Below are positions 51,601 through 56,243 of a DNA stretch of 64,000 nucleotides, piece after piece (the first letter of the stretch is position 1; every line of letters starts with the position of its first letter). A program made the position numbers and the translations under genes. This DNA is from Dipylidium caninum (lineage: Eukaryota > Platyhelminthes > Cestoda > Cyclophyllidea > Dipylidiidae): the NCBI GenBank assembly GCA_017562135.1, contig QEYB01000895.1, positions 1,361,197-1,425,196 of the forward strand. Reading direction: 5' to 3'. The notes below the pieces were generated by a model. It ran no database searches and was not told the origin of the DNA. It saw only the letters and a list, made by a program, of their open reading frames with translations.

Positions 51601-52324
51601 TAGGAAAGACACTGTTCATTTGGCTGTAGAAGTGGACAATTAAGGCACTGGAATACAAACGCGTATGTTTTACAGGTTTTGGTCAGGTGCCCCGCCGAAA
51701 TTCATCATTTGCAACGCCCGATCGGGCATACCCCGTCGACAACACAATCATGGGACGAAACCCAAAACGCTCCATAGTCAACTTCACCACGGACGTAAGT
51801 GTTGTTTATTACTTTTAAGTAGAATTTTAACTTTAACTACAATACCAACATCTGTTAAGATTGTTTGTTAGATAAGACTACTTGGTATTACGCCGACGAT
51901 AGTGTGGCTACTTACATATCATCAATAGCAGCAGTTTTTTGAAAATTGAGCATCTGTTTAAAAACGGGACTTTTTATTGATGATGCAGGAGGTGAGCAAC
52001 ATGGAAACGATGAATGCAGCGTGCACAGCAAACGATTTAACTCTCTCTAGTGACCTTGTGTCCACGATCCCTCCGCCTACGGATTTTGGTCTTCCACCCC
52101 CTCCTACTGTCGCTGTCACAGCGAACAAGAATGAGACCAACGGCGCCTCGCAGTACCCCTCTTCGAGCGCCGGCTCCCCTCTCCGACAACACCACTTTGG
52201 TCTTTCTGGCGAGTCAGGCATCGAGTGGTTGGGATCGCCCACGCGCCAACCCCCTGTAACCGTAGTGCGTGAAAGCACCTCGCCTCAACAAGCCACGGGG
52301 GTTCATTTCGGCCTGAAAATGTAA
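12314..52324 (+). CDS. Nephrin / SNS-Hibris / SYG-2-like Ig-superfamily adhesion receptor, 21 coding exons
   Basis: Exons: 12314-12644, 15754-15934, 17123-17566, 21332-21721, 25307-25750, 27933-28058, 28936-29065, 29404-29747, 31314-31598, 34224-34475, 37305-37558, 37895-38072, 39175-39479, 40600-40758, 42684-42777, 44552-44650, 46822-47124, 49739-49881, 49997-50690, 51676-51794, 51989-52324. Every junction uses GT/AG and most introns are phase 1, as usual between Ig domains. The joined frame is about 1869 residues after allowing one extra base in exon 2. Order: signal peptide (1-24), Ig1-Ig6, a cysteine-less Ig-like spacer (about 885-975), two more Ig domains, one FN3 (about 1235-1338), Gly/Ser linker, membrane helix (about 1394-1420) and a cytoplasmic tail. 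Eight Ig domains with a spacer after Ig6, then one FN3, is the nephrin signature. It is not the Kirre/Neph layout, which lacks FN3. Family members are homophilic or heterophilic (with Kirre/SYG-1) cell-contact receptors in slit diaphragms, myoblast fusion and synapse placement. In flatworms, filtration cells of the protonephridia are a plausible site. Introns range from 115 bp (49882-49996) to about 3.8 kb (17567-21331). Confidence 0.9.
15754..15934 (+). CDS. Nephrin-like exon 2: second half of Ig1, with an apparent 1-nt insertion
   Basis: The acceptor TTTCAG joins in phase 1 to rebuild LLGYDRELRNWPKYSM, then GDAERGEHDLVIS and FECQV (Cys150), the hallmark of the first Ig in nephrin and Kirre families. 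The consensus donor CTCG|GTGAGT leaves the wrong phase for exon 3. Removing one C of the CCC at 15920-15922 restores the phase and gives the expected G strand LSVLVVPSKP across the junction. The alternative is a weak upstream donor at 15928 (T|GTGCTC), which keeps the frame but yields NPFLVPSKP. Confidence 0.85.
16675..16710. repeat. Imperfect 36-nt hairpin in intron 2
   Basis: Arms CACAGCAAC and GTTGCTGTG enclose GCATGC-gat-GCATGC, so a 9-bp stem, a small bulge and a 6-bp stem with a 3-nt loop can form. It is too short for a typical microRNA precursor. Confidence 0.75.
17123..17566 (+). CDS. Nephrin-like exon 3: Ig2
   Basis: The whole second Ig domain lies in one exon bounded by phase-1 introns. 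Key residues are Cys220 in LRLICQAKGG, Trp233 in FEWFHNG and Cys291 in RLTCLVSN. The C'-E region holds a Gly/Ser-rich insertion of about 25 residues (VGGGTMGGSSGGGSDAF). The donor is CAAA|GTGAGT. Confidence 0.92.
19008..19036. repeat. CCACCG repeat, intron 3
   Basis: Short run of CCACCG/CCACTG units. Confidence 0.75.
21332..21721 (+). CDS. Nephrin-like exon 4: Ig3
   Basis: Acceptor CATCAG, then PPGTPVILSS. The Ig core is VNLICQSKPPG (Cys), LVWRWDQ (Trp) and LSIVCVTRH (Cys), ending KIQLNVK. A Ser/Ala/Pro-rich loop (SPAPSASSASAATEV) enlarges the middle of the domain. The donor is AAAT|GTAAGT, and both flanking introns are phase 1. Confidence 0.92.
23261..23284. repeat. GT dinucleotide repeat, intron 4
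   Basis: Interrupted (GT)n microsatellite. Confidence 0.8.
25307..25750 (+). CDS. Nephrin-like exon 5: Ig4 with an N-terminal insertion
   Basis: Acceptor TCATAG in phase 1. Before the usual B strand (KQIFSCSTTPF, Cys) there is an extra segment of about 45 residues with two further Cys (GVCIHKN and KEECSVQ), possibly an additional disulfide. The core continues with IKWFGAVS (Trp) and GALQCRGYP (Cys). The donor TACG|GTTGGT is weak but phase-correct, and the next exon continues with the expected start of an Ig domain. Confidence 0.85.
27933..28058 (+). CDS. Nephrin-like exon 6: first half of Ig5
   Basis: Acceptor CTTGTAG. It encodes APQRPTIRAEPM, then LKLKCEAIDGEPEG (Cys) and ISWLK (Trp), the A to C strands of Ig5. 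The donor is AAAG|GTGAGC, phase 1 on both sides. Confidence 0.92.
28936..29065 (+). CDS. Nephrin-like exon 7: middle of Ig5
   Basis: Acceptor CGTTGTAG. It encodes the D-E strands: TRDNPEYTSIYLVATTE, then SSNLDIQLTGEDHLSSF. The correct donor is TTCAA|GTATGT (phase 2). An earlier GTGAAG at 29041 would give the wrong phase and drop the F strand. Confidence 0.88.
29404..29747 (+). CDS. Nephrin-like exon 8: end of Ig5 and first half of Ig6
   Basis: Acceptor CCTCCAG. The junction creates SSFKCASSNPGFPVSEAQ, the Ig5 F strand with its Cys, and Ig5 ends near HVNLTFRP. Ig6 begins with ELLILMCTAGP (Cys) and PLQWRQIV (Trp). Two extra Cys lie in the loop (IVCGES and ASCNVINNFG). The donor is TTTG|GTAAGT, phase 1. 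Confidence 0.88.
29945..30012. repeat. CCCCTT and CTT pyrimidine repeat, intron 8
   Basis: Tandem CCCCTT hexamers run into CTT trimers, about 68 bp of nearly pure pyrimidine with triplex-forming potential. Confidence 0.9.
31183..31236. repeat. 27-bp perfect tandem duplication, intron 8
   Basis: Two adjacent identical copies (31183-31209 and 31210-31236), each beginning CTTTAGAGTAATCACTCC. It lies about 77 bp upstream of the exon 9 acceptor and may be a recent slippage event or an assembly artefact. Confidence 0.9.
31314..31598 (+). CDS. Nephrin-like exon 9: end of Ig6 and start of the spacer domain
   Basis: Acceptor TTGCACAG. It encodes the Ig6 E-F strands (VSLLVQAHHH, SRVECSTLD), a Pro/Arg-rich loop, then KEITLNVLFKPNFSNV. 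The last words match the linker nephrin has between Ig6 and its cysteine-less spacer. The exon ends PQYITVE|G, donor GAGG|GTGAGT, phase 1. Confidence 0.88.
32784..32806. repeat. GT dinucleotide repeat, intron 9
   Basis: (GT)n microsatellite. Confidence 0.85.
34224..34475 (+). CDS. Nephrin-like exon 10: cysteine-less Ig-like spacer domain
   Basis: Acceptor TCCACAG. The exon continues TVEGASLDLDLAPVSNPLI, then AAKWFHGKLE (Trp), ALARLRLPRVGVEHMGSYKL and NSIGSADLVFFLNVT. The fold pattern is Ig-like, but both disulfide positions are non-Cys (Leu in the B strand, Lys/Leu after the F-strand Tyr). This is what is known of the spacer after Ig6 in nephrin. The donor is ACGC|GTGAGT. Confidence 0.9.
36096..36153. 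repeat. C-rich tract, intron 10
   Basis: A run of ten C and then a CCCCG/CCCCCG-rich stretch, with i-motif/G-quadruplex potential. Confidence 0.8.
37305..37558 (+). CDS. Nephrin-like exon 11: first part of the Ig domain after the spacer
   Basis: Acceptor CACTGCAG. It encodes APRLIGEPLVNATTKGKEAE, then LVCRVKANPPP (Cys) and SVYWRRVTDE (Trp), a Ser/Ala-rich loop and LVASLRCNQ. The donor is CAG|GTGGGT, phase 0. Confidence 0.92.
37895..38072 (+). CDS. Nephrin-like exon 12: second part of the same Ig domain
   Basis: Acceptor CTTTTCAG, phase 0. It encodes STLYVTGVDPSDVGRYACFV (E-F strands with Cys) and DNGIGSPVVRFIDLIYP, which strongly resembles the corresponding Ig of nephrin. The intron before it is short (336 bp). 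The donor is CCCT|GTAAGC, phase 1. Confidence 0.93.
38787..38822. repeat. Triple AAATGCATCTT repeat, intron 12
   Basis: Three copies of AAATGCATCTT (38787, 38800, 38812) spaced 12-13 bp apart, each containing the palindrome ATGCAT. Confidence 0.8.
39175..39479 (+). CDS. Nephrin-like exon 13: last Ig domain
   Basis: Acceptor GATTTTAG. It encodes FAPRVLKIARWS, then TSVVCVVAAEPAPTVVWFRE (Cys, Trp) and FVRQADFGSYYCQ (Cys). The donor is CAG|GTACGA, phase 0. Exon 14 supplies the AKNEMG turn typical after the final Ig Cys. Confidence 0.92.
39682..39693. repeat. Poly-G run (12 bases), intron 13
   Basis: Homopolymer of G just downstream of exon 13; its length is uncertain in sequencing. Confidence 0.85.
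40600..40758 (+). CDS. Nephrin-like exon 14: end of last Ig, start of FN3
   Basis: Acceptor GCCACAG, phase 0. After AKNEMGVDVGKVVL the fibronectin type III domain starts: PGRPGNPFLLRATASTLSIG, then WQQAFNGGPPQTFT. The FN3 core Trp and the F-N-G-G-P-P-Q turn parallel nephrin. The donor is ACT|GTAAGT, phase 0. Confidence 0.92.
42684..42777 (+). CDS. Nephrin-like exon 15: middle of FN3
   Basis: Acceptor AATTGCAG, phase 0. A short 94-nt exon encoding VKWAPNDARDAVQSVEVKED, then MKYTIE, the C to E strands of the FN3 domain. The donor GAAA|GTGCGT is phase 1. It was chosen because phase and FN3 content fit on both sides. Confidence 0.85.
44552..44650 (+). CDS. Nephrin-like exon 16: end of FN3
   Basis: Acceptor GACTGTAG. 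It encodes NLSKDTKYRIYVAAKNLLHR, the classic FN3 L-x-x-x-T-x-Y-x-I-x-V-x-A-x-N motif, then ASPFTDYLVASTT. The donor is CAG|GTGAGT after G, phase 1. This exon fixes the FN3 assignment. Confidence 0.93.
46822..47124 (+). CDS. Nephrin-like exon 17: Gly/Ser linker and transmembrane helix
   Basis: Acceptor TCCACAG. The extracellular juxtamembrane stretch is acidic (ADPTEEAMLDEA), then Gly/Ser/Arg low complexity. The single membrane helix is roughly residues 1394-1420 (SMIITIATCFGCLIFITNLV onward) and is followed by the basic stop-transfer HRRHQRR, placing the remainder in the cytoplasm. The donor is GACA|GTAAGT, phase 1. Confidence 0.93.
49739..49881 (+). CDS. Nephrin-like exon 18: cytoplasmic tail
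   Basis: Acceptor TTTTTACAG, phase 1, giving a clean join GTDSLVKCGVMDGYP. It holds possible phospho-tyrosines (DGYPTADCYPDRF, SQYQFEH). The donor CAT|GTATGA is phase 0, and the following intron is only 115 bp. Supported by phase and by open frame, not by homology. Confidence 0.75.
49997..50690 (+). CDS. Nephrin-like exon 19: large low-complexity cytoplasmic exon
   Basis: Acceptor CTACCAG, phase 0, starting FGQCSPSMPAEYISS. Contains an eight-Gln run, His/Ser/Pro-rich segments, a Gly-rich block (SVGGGGGSGGGGGAGSG) and several isolated Tyr (AEYISS, GSYFPRD, ALYGGIPP, SFYSPP). No nephrin-type YDxV Nck-binding motif is visible. The donor is AACA|GTGAGC, phase 1. Without splicing here the frame would end at 50824. 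Confidence 0.82.
50147..50170 (+). repeat. CAA/CAG repeat encoding eight Gln
   Basis: In-frame (CAA)n(CAG) run inside exon 19, giving a Q8 tract in the cytoplasmic tail. It is likely length-polymorphic. Confidence 0.9.
51676..51794 (+). CDS. Nephrin-like exon 20: cytoplasmic tail
   Basis: Acceptor TTTTACAG, phase 1. It encodes SFGQVPRRNSSFATPDRAYP and NPKRSIVNFTTD. It repeats the FGQ motif of exon 19 and has basic Ser/Thr sites (RRNSS, KRS) that look like kinase targets. The donor is GAC|GTAAGT, phase 0. Confidence 0.82.
51989..52324 (+). CDS. Nephrin-like exon 21: tail C-terminus and stop
   Basis: Acceptor GATGCAG, phase 0. It carries a polyproline stretch (STIPPPTDFGLPPPPTVAV), a candidate SH3/EVH1/WW ligand, and three FGL words (TDFGL, HHFGL, VHFGL). 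The protein ends in ...HFGLKM, and Leu-Lys-Met at the C-terminus fits a class II PDZ ligand. The stop TAA is at 52322-52324, with AATAAA 60 bases later. Confidence 0.85.
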   Translation, partial: EVSNMETMNAACTANDLTLSSDLVSTIPPPTDFGLPPPPTVAVTANKNETNGASQYPSSSAGSPLRQHHFGLSGESGIEWLGSPTRQPPVTVVRESTSPQQATGVHFGLKM

Positions 52325-52383
52325 AATAACCCAGCCGTCACCATCAACACCACCGCCTCTAATCTAGTACATTCGATAAGGCG

Positions 52384-52389
52384 AATAAA
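52384..52389 (+). promoter_or_regulatory. Polyadenylation signal AATAAA of the nephrin-like gene
   Basis: Canonical hexamer 60 nt after the TAA stop, the first one downstream. Implies a very short 3' UTR of about 80-90 nt that ends before the retrotransposon fragment. Confidence 0.7.
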
Positions 52390-52499
52390 CTGCGAATGCC
52401 ATTCAGAGTCCTCTCCAGCCATCGATGTCGGCGTATGCACTAGGATGAGATGGACATGTGTGTACGAGGGAAATACGCAACATTGCAGGTAGCAGTCCA

Positions 52500-53751
52500 A
52501 GGGGGGTGCAGTCTCTACGGGTCAGGCTGTCAGGGGCAAAGCCTCCGTCAAATGGGACCTACTCCGTCCGAAGGGCCCTGTCCTCGCCATGTTCCTCTCA
52601 TTTAGACATCATAACATCGCAGCGTCCCTGACAAGGCAAGCAACGAAAAGTCGCTCTGCATCAATTTCGTTATCCCTAACCTGCATACAGTATCGGAGGT
52701 GCATGCTAATAATCATCGGTGCCTGTTCTACTTTCGATGCCTCATAGTTCATCGCGCGTATATGGTGTAGGATGCTGCGGGCTAGCAACCCTTCGCCGCG
52801 CTTCTCATCCTTTTCTTTCCAAGCTGTGGCCAGCCGTCACTCATTGGTAATAGCCACGTCCATCAAGGTAGCTGTTTTGTTCTCCAACACTACAAGGTCC
52901 GGTTTGCAGAAAGAGCGTGCTGGAGGTTTATCGAGATTCCCCAAACACCACGCGTCCGGAACGTTCGAGGCGGGTCTATAGCAGGCCCGCGACTCGGTTA
53001 TGCCTTTTGCACCAGGCCTCGTGTGTTAGAGCACAGCCCTGAGCAATGTGGTTGAGAGACTCATGCTCACCACACTGCCCGCGACACTTCAGAGGTTCAA
53101 CCGCGCGACGACCTCACTTGAGTACCCAGGGTGTTGGCTCGGACTTGGACGTCTCGAATGTAGACGGTCGGAAAAGTCTTCTCTTGGTGGTCCAGCCAAC
53201 GGGACGACTCCGGACTGCTCTGAAGACCGCTCAGATAGGAGCCGTACCTAGTCTCGCAGAGGAGGTCACTCCAGGCCTCTCGACAACTCGGCAATGAGTC
53301 AACTACCCGCCTCATGGCGTGTCTGGGGTGTGAATTTTGTCCGATGAAACGGGCCATCATCGAGGATCTCGCTACGTGTTGTAGGATTGGGTCCGTCGAT
53401 TTAAGGAGCCTGTCAAGTCGCTTCCTCTTATGAAGCGGTATTTGGGAGGAAAGCGAAGGTATCCGAATTTCACCGTCTTTGACGTCCCATGGAAGAACGC
53501 TGTCGCTGTATCGTGGGGCAACCGAGGCCAGAACCACAGTGCCTGCCTCAACTGCCTGTACATAGCCTTTTAGCGTCACCCGAAGGGCCACTCTTAACAC
53601 GAGGGAATGGTTCAGAGGAGGGAAGAGAGAGGTTTTCAAGGGGGTCACCCGCTGCTGGGATTTCAGGGTCTCTTTGGTGAGATTGTGGAGCCAGGTGCGG
53701 AGGCGATCCCAGGGTCGGTCGGCGCGCGTCCACGCCAGCAGAAGTTACCAA
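52500..53751 (-). mobile_element. R2-like (RLE-type) non-LTR retrotransposon, degenerate 3' fragment
   Basis: Read on the minus strand, it encodes in order: a post-RT segment (LPWDVKDGEIRIPSLSSQIP and KRKRLDRLLKSTDPILQHV), the word YIRDVQVRANTLGTQVRSSRG, a CX3CX7HX4C knuckle (CRGQCGEHESLNHIAQGC) followed by KRHNRV, and the restriction-like endonuclease core KPDLVVLENKTATLMDVAI with its downstream TAWKEKDEK. This order (RT, CCHC, RLE) defines R2/R4/NeSL-type elements. A frameshift separates RSSRG from the knuckle at about 53097, and stops interrupt the knuckle-endonuclease linker and the endonuclease, so the copy is dead. The RT palm domain is absent; the left end at about 52500 and right end at about 53751 are approximate. 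It lies convergent to the nephrin-like gene. Confidence 0.82.
53097..53648 (-). pseudogene. Post-RT segment of the R2-like ORF
   Basis: The longest surviving open block of the element, about 180 residues between reverse transcriptase and zinc knuckle. It is truncated upstream by loss of the palm/finger region and downstream by a frameshift just before the CCHC motif. Confidence 0.75.
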
Positions 53752-54170
53752 CGAGAAGAGGAAAAATATAAAGTGCGAATGATTGAAACAAAGAGGAAGG
53801 TAGAATAATGATGATGATAAGACAAAACGGCAAAGAAGAGGAGAGGTAAGAAATTAATGGAGAGAGGGTAAAGGAAGCAGAGAAGCGAAAAGGATAAAAT
53901 CTGGGAAAAGAAAAAGAGTGAAGATTGAAGGTATAAAAATATAAAAAAAGGAAGAAAGGAAAGCAAAAAAATAATTCACAAAAGCAGGAATAAAAGGGCT
54001 AAAAGTCAAAAACATGAAAGACAAAAGCTGAGAAAATCAATGAGAAGCAAATAAAACACAAGTAAAAAAAATAGAACAGAGATGAGAAAAATCAGCAAGG
54101 CTGAACTAAAAGTGAAATAAAAAAAAGCGCGGAATAAAACAGATGATCATGCTACAACAGCTCAGAGAGT
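53752..54170. repeat. A/G-rich low-complexity tract
   Basis: About 420 bp with very few C on the plus strand (AAAG, GAAA, AGAAG words), separating the retrotransposon fragment from the tRNA/metallothionein array. No gene is visible. Near 54172 ordinary sequence resumes. Confidence 0.75.
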
Positions 54171-54452
54171 AAACCGCGAGATAAAGCGACCACGTAATTA
54201 ATGGGTGAAGGGTGTTGGGAGGGGAGATTGTAGTCTCCCTACGGCGTCAGGAACGGTAACTTCATTTGGGTTGATTTAGTCTGAATGTACACTCATTGCC
54301 ACCGCGATGCTATGCACCTTAACATTGAGACGCTGACGACGACGTCGCCGATGTCTCTCGCATCTAGACGATGGCAACGATGTGAGCCACCAGCCCGACA
54401 GAGTTTGAGGTTGTGGTCTCCCTACGGAGGGGTGGTAAAAGTATTGCGGCGC

Positions 54453-54533
54453 GACGCAGGTGAGATTCGAACTCACGCGGGGAAACCCCAATGGATTAGC
54501 AGTCCATCGCCTTAACCACTCGGCCACCGCGTC
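54453..54533 (-). tRNA. tRNA-Ser(GCU), unit 1
   Basis: Cloverleaf on the minus strand: acceptor stem GACGCGG/CTGCGTC, A box TGGCCGAGTGG, anticodon loop CTGCTAA, a long class II variable arm and B box GTTCGAATC. A T4 terminator (AAAA on the plus strand at 54437-54440) lies just downstream. Confidence 0.95.
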
Positions 54534-54868
54534 CCGGCGGCGTTCTGTCCTCCCTCACCCACCTCTCTCTATCAGCACTGGCGGCGCAGTCTCCGTTCAC
54601 TGCTGCCGCCTACAACATGCATTCTACGCGCTGGACGATTACAATTGCACTTCTGATATTTCTGCTGCTGAAGCTGCTGGAACTCCCATATTATGTGTGT
54701 TGATGATGCGTGGGTTACCGAGGCATTGCCTGCTGCCAGGTGCTCTGAACTTTGACACTTGTCGAGATGCATACACACCGGGTGGCGTGATGAGGTGCCA
54801 CCATCTTGCCTCCTCGGTGGATCGAGGGTGAAAGTGATGAAAGTGGACTCGCAGTGCGCGTGCACAGC

Positions 54869-54949
54869 GTCACGATGGCCGAGTGGTTAAGGCGATGGAC
54901 TTGAAATCCATTGGGATCTCCCGCGCAGGTTCAAATCCTGCTCGTGACG
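54869..54949 (+). tRNA. tRNA-Ser(UGA), unit 1
   Basis: Acceptor stem GTCACGA/TCGTGAC, anticodon loop CTTGAAA, class II variable arm GGGATCTCCC and B box GTTCAAATC. No run of four T follows before the next tRNA 70 bp away, unlike the other tRNAs of the unit. Confidence 0.95.
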
Positions 54950-55018
54950 TCGAGACATTGAGACTTTGTTGCCGCGCGGCGTAGTGTGAGGTAGTGTTGC
55001 GCCGCTCTCCACAGAGGC

Positions 55019-55100
55019 GTCACGATGGCCGAGTGGTTAAGGCGATGGACTCGAAATCCATTGGGATCTCCCGCGCAGGTTCAAATCCTGCTTCGTGACG
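55019..55100 (+). tRNA. tRNA-Ser(CGA), unit 1
   Basis: Identical to the Ser(UGA) gene except for the first anticodon base (loop CTCGAAA) and one extra T near the 3' end (CTGCTTCGTGAC), which the other two units lack and which is probably a sequencing indel. A TTTT terminator follows at about 55111. Confidence 0.93.
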
Positions 55101-55313
55101 ACTGAGTCGACTTTTCGCCAACCCTCCGTTCCCTCGTCCACCTGAATAGACCTGAATAGCCCGGGTGCAGCCTCGCACCCACACCCGTGTGTCCACACTT
55201 CGGCGTCGTTGGCCAGGCCGTAGTAGGCTAGGCCACAGTCGCGTGTGCGCAGTGAAGCAGGCTGCAGGACAGTGTCGGGGTGAAAAGGGCCGCAGCCGGG
55301 GACCGATCGGCAC
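55101..55313. other. Spacer between inverted tRNA-Ser genes, unit 1
   Basis: About 210 bp of GC-rich sequence without a gene, holding the converging terminators of the Ser(CGA) and Ser(AGA) genes. The flanking tRNAs form an 80-bp inverted repeat around it. Confidence 0.6.
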
Positions 55314-55394
55314 CGTCGCGAGCAGGATTTGAACCTGCGCGGGAGATCCCAATGGATTTCTAGTCCATCGCCTTAACCACTCGGCCATCGCGAC
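55314..55394 (-). tRNA. tRNA-Ser(AGA), unit 1
   Basis: Minus strand, anticodon loop CTAGAAA. Differs from Ser(UGA)/Ser(CGA) at anticodon base 34 and at one compensated acceptor-stem pair (GTCGCGA/TCGCGAC instead of GTCACGA/TCGTGAC). A T4 terminator lies about 30 bp downstream on the minus strand. Confidence 0.95.
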
Positions 55395-55599
55395 GCGGGG
55401 CGTGGGGTCGTCGTCCTGCGGCTCTTCTCAGTGACGGTGCGGAGGGGCGGCCATGCGTCCCAGTTAGGGGCAACACAGGCAGTCGCAAGGCTGATCCGCC
55501 AATACGCCAATTAGACTATGTACTACTGCGGGTGTAGGTTGACAGCGCCGCGGCCTGCGTGTGGGGGTCTGGGCCGCGTGCCGCCCGCTCGCTCGCCGC

Positions 55600-55672
55600 G
55601 CCGTGATAGCTCAGTTGGGAGAGCGTTAGACTGAAGATCTAAATGTCCCCGGTTCGATCCCGGGTCGCGGCA
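55600..55672 (+). tRNA. tRNA-Phe(GAA), unit 1
   Basis: 73-nt cloverleaf: acceptor stem GCCGTGA/TCGCGGC, D arm AGCTCAGTTGGGAGAGC, anticodon loop CTGAAGA, T arm GGTTCGATCC and discriminator A. A TTTT terminator follows at about 55684. Confidence 0.96.
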
Positions 55673-55980
55673 CATTCGTCCGCCCTTTTCTCCTCGCCGC
55701 CTCTCCCTGTCTCTGCGCCCAACTTACTCATCCACATGTCAGCTAATTTGACCCTCTTCTCGCCTTGTCTTCGTGCTTGTTTTCTTCTTGACTTTACTCC
55801 TCATGTGAAATGCTTTCCTTTTTCTTCCCCTCCCTTCTCTCCTTCACGGCTCTTTATTAGTCCTTTGTTTACCCTTTTTCGGATATCATTCCATTACCTT
55901 CTTGGGGATGTTTGTATACTGCTCTCCCTTTGCTTCCTTTATCTGCTTTTAAAAACCATTAGCACCGTCTAATATTCATC
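55673..55980. other. Pyrimidine-rich spacer between tRNA-Phe and metallothionein, unit 1
   Basis: About 300 bp of C/T-rich sequence without a gene; the open frame across it is a by-product of low complexity. Repeated with few changes in unit 2 and with many indels in unit 3. Confidence 0.6.
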
Positions 55981-55986
55981 TTTATT
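55981..55986 (-). promoter_or_regulatory. Polyadenylation signal of metallothionein, unit 1
   Basis: AATAAA on the minus strand, 41 nt past the stop codon. Conserved in unit 2 at 59094-59099. Confidence 0.75.
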
Positions 55987-56027
55987 GCATTTTGAATTCG
56001 TCCATTACATAAGATGTTTGCATTAAT

Positions 56028-56192
56028 TTAATCGGACTTCGAACAGCACTTTTGGCACGATTTGCATGGACACTTTGAGCAGCCGCATTGTCCGGGCTCA
56101 CAGGAGCAACCCTTCTTGCTCTTGCAACCCTCGCAGCATTTGCAGACTTCAGGTTCGCAGCATCCGTTCTCGCAGCACGACTTCCCGGCCAT
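56028..56192 (-). CDS. Metallothionein, intact copy (unit 1)
   Basis: A single-exon 54-residue protein with 17 Cys and no aromatic residue, beginning MAGKSCCENGCCEPEVCKCC and ending QKCCSKSD. Cys are arranged as CC, CxC and CxxC clusters; the spacing CxCxxCxCxxCxxCC marks the C-terminal half. Such proteins bind Zn, Cd and Cu through thiolate clusters in the cytosol and act in metal storage and detoxification. A TATA box stands about 44 bp upstream of the ATG and AATAAA follows the stop, so the gene has its own short pol II transcription unit inside the tRNA cassette. Cys-rich proteins of other kinds are possible, but the composition and length strongly favour metallothionein. No clear metal-response element (TGCRCNC) was found by eye. 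Confidence 0.88.
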   Translation of the reverse strand: MAGKSCCENGCCEPEVCKCCEGCKSKKGCSCEPGQCGCSKCPCKSCQKCCSKSD

Positions 56193-56235
56193 CCTCGTGT
56201 CAAAGCCAAAGCTTGTGATGCTACAGGTCCACGCC

Positions 56236-56243
56236 TATTTATA
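56236..56243 (-). promoter_or_regulatory. TATA box of metallothionein, unit 1
   Basis: TATAAATA on the minus strand about 44 bp upstream of the start codon, which places transcription start about 15 bp before the ATG. Conserved in unit 2 (59352-59359) and damaged in unit 3. Confidence 0.7.

Noticed and set aside
54276..54527. Repeated open frames beginning MAEWLRRWT in the array
   Set aside because: They are translations of tRNA-Ser genes (GATGGCCGAGTGGTTAAGG read as protein) and recur wherever such a tRNA lies.
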